Source of the DNA: Thermodesulfatator sp.
GTDB lineage: Bacteria; Desulfobacterota; Thermodesulfobacteria; Thermodesulfobacteriales; Thermodesulfobacteriaceae
Length of the DNA: 6,934 bases
Assembly: GCA_027036915.1 (NCBI GenBank)
Contig: JALWCD010000086.1
Location: 4,128-11,061, forward strand
Direction: 5' to 3'
In this document: positions 5,546-6,934 of the stretch, piece by piece
Layout of the letters: each line of letters opens with the position of its first letter
Numbering within the stretch: the first letter of the stretch is position 1
The notes under the pieces: model-generated
What the model was told of the DNA's origin: nothing
Database searches by the model: none
What the model saw: the letters and a program-made list of their open reading frames with translations, nothing else
Program-made: the position numbers and the translations under genes

Positions 5546-5644
5546 TCAACCCGTTTCCATGCGCTTTTCCTGCCACTTAATCCAGAGGGCCATAGCCGGG
5601 AAAAATATTAAAGCAAAAATAAAAACCCAGGAAAGAGTTTCCAT
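5546..5644 (-). CDS. Very small single-span membrane peptide
   Basis: This 32-residue ORF encodes one hydrophobic segment (about 4-22, LSWVFIFALIFFPAMALWI) followed by a basic tail (KWQEKR), as expected for a single membrane span with the C-terminus inside. AAGGGGGA lies 6 bases before the ATG, an excellent Shine-Dalgarno, which is the main reason to accept so short a gene. It begins 15 bases after the stop of the 59-residue membrane protein and is probably co-transcribed with it. Its stop is 2 bases from the stop of the convergent aldolase/RNase H gene. I do not recognise the family; it may be an accessory subunit of a membrane complex or an independent small membrane protein. Confidence 0.6.
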   Translation of the reverse strand: METLSWVFIFALIFFPAMALWIKWQEKRMETG

Positions 5645-5659
5645 TTGAGGTCCCCCTTT

Positions 5660-5839
5660 TTATTCTTCGCTCCACCAAACCGTAAGTATTCCTGTTAACG
5701 CACAAACGGAAAGTCCCAGGAAAAGAACATTAAAAGGAACTCCTTTAAGAAACCCTCCTATCACAAGCCCTGCAAAGGTTATCTTAAAAACCTCACGTGC
5801 TAATTCCGCAAGAGCTTTGCGTTTCGCTTTGTTAAGCAT
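5660..5839 (-). CDS. Small two-span membrane protein (resembles DUF6722)
   Basis: This 59-residue protein has a basic N-terminus (LNKAKRKA, 2-9), then AELAREVFKITFAGLVIGGFLKG (11-33) and a second hydrophobic stretch (FNVLFLGLSVCALTGILTVWW, 36-56). This predicts two membrane spans with both ends in the cytoplasm. The layout, a polar helix leading into a Gly-rich first span and a second span ending at WW, resembles the DUF6722 type of small membrane protein; that match is from memory and tentative. It diverges from ubiX across 24 bases and is followed by the 32-residue membrane peptide gene. No Shine-Dalgarno precedes the ATG. GC is about 40% at 5701-5760, below the flanking genes. Confidence 0.7.
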   Translation of the reverse strand: MLNKAKRKALAELAREVFKITFAGLVIGGFLKGVPFNVLFLGLSVCALTGILTVWWSEE

Positions 5840-5846
5840 TTATTTA

Positions 5847-5856
5847 ATGGTACCAT
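5847..5856. promoter_or_regulatory. 10-bp palindrome centred between divergent genes
   Basis: ATGGTACCAT is a perfect palindrome. It sits exactly 7 bases from the ATG of ubiX on one side and 7 bases from the ATG of the small membrane protein on the other. It presents TACCAT, a weak -10-like hexamer, to each strand. It may be an operator or a symmetric divergent promoter core; no good -35 is seen on the minus strand. Confidence 0.35.
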
Positions 5857-5863
5857 AAACTCC

Positions 5864-6427
5864 ATGGAAAAAAAACTTCTCGTGGGGATCACCGGGGCCA
5901 GCGGCGCCCCTTACGCCGTGGCCTTCCTCAGGCTTCTTAAGGAACTTTCCGTGACAAGCGAGGTGGTGATAAGCCGCGCGGGGGAGGAGGTTTTAAAGCA
6001 TGAGACCGGGCTTTCGGTTGAGGAGCTTAGTGAGCTCACCTCCCGGGTGTATCGGGAGGATGAAATTTCAGCTCCTCCGGCAAGCGGCTCGGCCCCTTAC
6101 CGGGGGATGGTGATCGTTCCCTGCACCATGGGGACTCTTTCGGCCATCGCTCAGGGTGCGGCCCGTAACCTTCTTCAGCGGGCGGCAGACGTCATGCTTA
6201 AGGAGCGCAAACCCCTCGTTTTGGTGGTTCGCGAGACCCCTTTCAACCTCATCCACCTGCGGAACATGCTTTCCGCGGCCGAGGCCGGGGCGGTGATTTA
6301 CCCGGCTATGCCGGCCTTCTATCACCGTCCCAAAGACCTCCGGGAGATGGTAGAATTCTTCGTGAGGCGTCTTGCGGAGTTCCTGGGCCTTGAAGTCCGG
6401 AATCTAAAAAGGTGGGAGGGGCTATGA
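5864..6427 (+). CDS. ubiX: Flavin prenyltransferase UbiX
   Basis: UbiX joins dimethylallyl phosphate to reduced FMN, making the prenylated FMN cofactor of UbiD-type (de)carboxylases used in quinone synthesis and aromatic-acid metabolism. The 187 residues are full length for the family. GITGASGAPYAV (8-19) is the phosphate/FMN-binding start, with S13. SGSAPYRGMVIVPCTMGTL (74-92) and AQGAARNLLQRAADV (96-110) are typical. LKERKPLVLVVRETPF (112-127) holds K113 and E124, and AFYHRP (151-156) holds Y153; these correspond to K129, E140 and Y169 of the Pseudomonas enzyme. No UbiD partner is in the window. The ATG lacks a Shine-Dalgarno and lies 7 bases from a palindrome. The stop overlaps the next start as ATGA, so the downstream small-protein/nucleotidyltransferase genes are probably read from the same transcript. 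Confidence 0.95.
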   Translation: MEKKLLVGITGASGAPYAVAFLRLLKELSVTSEVVISRAGEEVLKHETGLSVEELSELTSRVYREDEISAPPASGSAPYRGMVIVPCTMGTLSAIAQGAARNLLQRAADVMLKERKPLVLVVRETPFNLIHLRNMLSAAEAGAVIYPAMPAFYHRPKDLREMVEFFVRRLAEFLGLEVRNLKRWEGL

Positions 6428-6642
6428 TTAAGAAATACAGAACCCTTGAAGAGGCGGATCGGGATCTCATGGCCTTCAATATTGAACTTCATCGCCGCTT
6501 AGGGCGTCCCTTCATTCCGCCCCGCACCCCTATTCCCCGATTCAAATCCGGGATTAAACGATTTAAGACTATTGAAGAAGCCAATCAGGATAGCTGGAGG
6601 GAGCTTCTTGCCCGACTCAAAAACCCTGTACGATCTTTTTAA
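6424..6642 (+). CDS. Small protein with duplicated motif, partner of the second nucleotidyltransferase
   Basis: This 72-residue protein contains one motif twice: IKKYRTLEEADRD (2-14) and IKRFKTIEEANQD (44-56). They are joined by a proline-rich stretch (RPFIPPRTPIPRF, 28-40). I know no firm family, though short proteins with an F-[RK]-[ST]-[IL]-EEA motif are often found just before AbiEii-like nucleotidyltransferases, and an antitoxin or partner role is inferred from that position. The chosen ATG forms ATGA with the ubiX stop and follows GGGAGGG at 6414-6420. An in-frame GTG at 6412 would lie inside that Shine-Dalgarno region and is less likely. The gene overlaps the nucleotidyltransferase by 35 bases. 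It is not clearly related to the small protein at 3859-4047. Confidence 0.75.
   Translation: MIKKYRTLEEADRDLMAFNIELHRRLGRPFIPPRTPIPRFKSGIKRFKTIEEANQDSWRELLARLKNPVRSF
6596..6601 (+). promoter_or_regulatory. Shine-Dalgarno site supporting a TTG start
   Basis: GGAGGG lies 6 bases before the TTG at 6608. No ATG or GTG in the nucleotidyltransferase frame falls between here and the conserved GG motif, so this site decides the start. It lies within the coding sequence of the upstream small protein. Confidence 0.7.
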
Positions 6643-6934
6643 AGAAACGTTAGAGGTGGCCCGAAAGTTTAATGAAAGAGGGGTAAAGTACGTCCTAATT
6701 GGCGGACTGGCTCTCTACCTGCAAGGGCTTCCCCGTTATACCGAAGACATGGATTTTATGCTGGAAGCAAGTGTAGATAATCTTAATCGGGCTAAAGAAG
6801 CCCTTCAGGAAGTATATCAGGACCCGGAACTGGAAACCATTAGCCCAAAAGATCTTGATTACGCCGTCATCCGGTATGTCTCCCCTTCAGGATCTCGTAT
6901 AGATCTTCTTTTTCGTCTCGGCGAGGTGGCGGAT
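6608..6934 (+). CDS. AbiEii-like nucleotidyltransferase, second copy (3' end outside window)
   Basis: The first 109 residues are visible and the frame is open at the window end. IGGLALYLQGLPRYTEDMDF (31-50) carries G32/G33 and the metal pair D47-x-D49; SRIDLLF (96-102) carries the likely third carboxylate, D99. The stretch GVKYVLIGGLAL...G.PR.T.DMD is nearly the same as in the nucleotidyltransferase at 3998-4441 ([12 protein letters not shown]...G.PRATGDMD). Even so, the following regions differ enough that these are separate subfamilies rather than a recent duplication. Translation starts at TTG with a strong GGAGGG site and overlaps the small partner by 35 bases. A nucleotide-transferring toxin-antitoxin-like role is inferred from the family and the gene pairing. 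Downstream context is not visible. Confidence 0.8.
   Translation, partial: MPDSKTLYDLFKETLEVARKFNERGVKYVLIGGLALYLQGLPRYTEDMDFMLEASVDNLNRAKEALQEVYQDPELETISPKDLDYAVIRYVSPSGSRIDLLFRLGEVAD

Noticed and set aside
5274..5576. Minus-strand ORF overlapping the RNase H domain
   Set aside because: It is antisense to conserved RNase HI coding sequence with no domain or ribosome binding site, and conflicts with the better-supported small ORF at 5546-5644.

Overview
The window looks like chromosomal DNA from a thermophilic bacterium. Housekeeping genes are compact and GC-rich (about 60% by hand count in the deoC part), with accessory genes of clearly lower GC between them. The DUF3782-type coiled-coil nuclease-like proteins, AbiEii-like nucleotidyltransferase pairs and a type II/IV prepilin suggest a Gram-negative thermophilic anaerobe such as a member of the Thermodesulfobacteriota. 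This is an inference from gene style; no rRNA or other marker is present.

Left part (1-3806). pgpA (phosphatidylglycerophosphatase A) is followed 12 bases later by a plus-strand gene for a coiled coil fused to a PD-(D/E)XK-like domain, with seven tandem 21-bp heptad units. Facing it on the minus strand is a likely operon read from 3806 down to 1304: a precorrin-2 dehydrogenase/ferrochelatase (first steps of siroheme synthesis), a second coiled-coil PD-(D/E)XK protein, and a prepilin. The prepilin has a GC-normal N-terminal segment and an AT-rich, cysteine-rich remainder with an 11-glycine linker. A near-consensus promoter lies in the end of the siroheme gene, just ahead of the second nuclease-like gene.

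Middle part (3807-5543). A small helical protein gene and an AbiEii-like nucleotidyltransferase overlap by 50 bases. The nucleotidyltransferase in turn overlaps by 14 bases a gene fusing a complete deoxyribose-phosphate aldolase (DeoC) to a complete RNase HI. All catalytic residues of both enzymes are present. This fusion is the most unusual gene in the window.

Right part (5544-6934). The stretch between the fusion gene and ubiX holds two very small minus-strand genes for membrane peptides (59 and 32 residues). They diverge from ubiX (flavin prenyltransferase) across a 24-base gap centred on a 10-bp palindrome. ubiX overlaps by 4 bases a second small protein gene, which overlaps a second AbiEii-like nucleotidyltransferase that starts at TTG and runs off the window. 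The two small-protein/nucleotidyltransferase pairs share layout and nucleotidyltransferase motifs, but their small proteins are not obviously related.

A recurring feature is the lack of Shine-Dalgarno sequences at genes that follow a promoter-like -10 hexamer by 5-9 bases, which suggests leaderless or near-leaderless transcripts. Genes inside operons have good Shine-Dalgarno sites.
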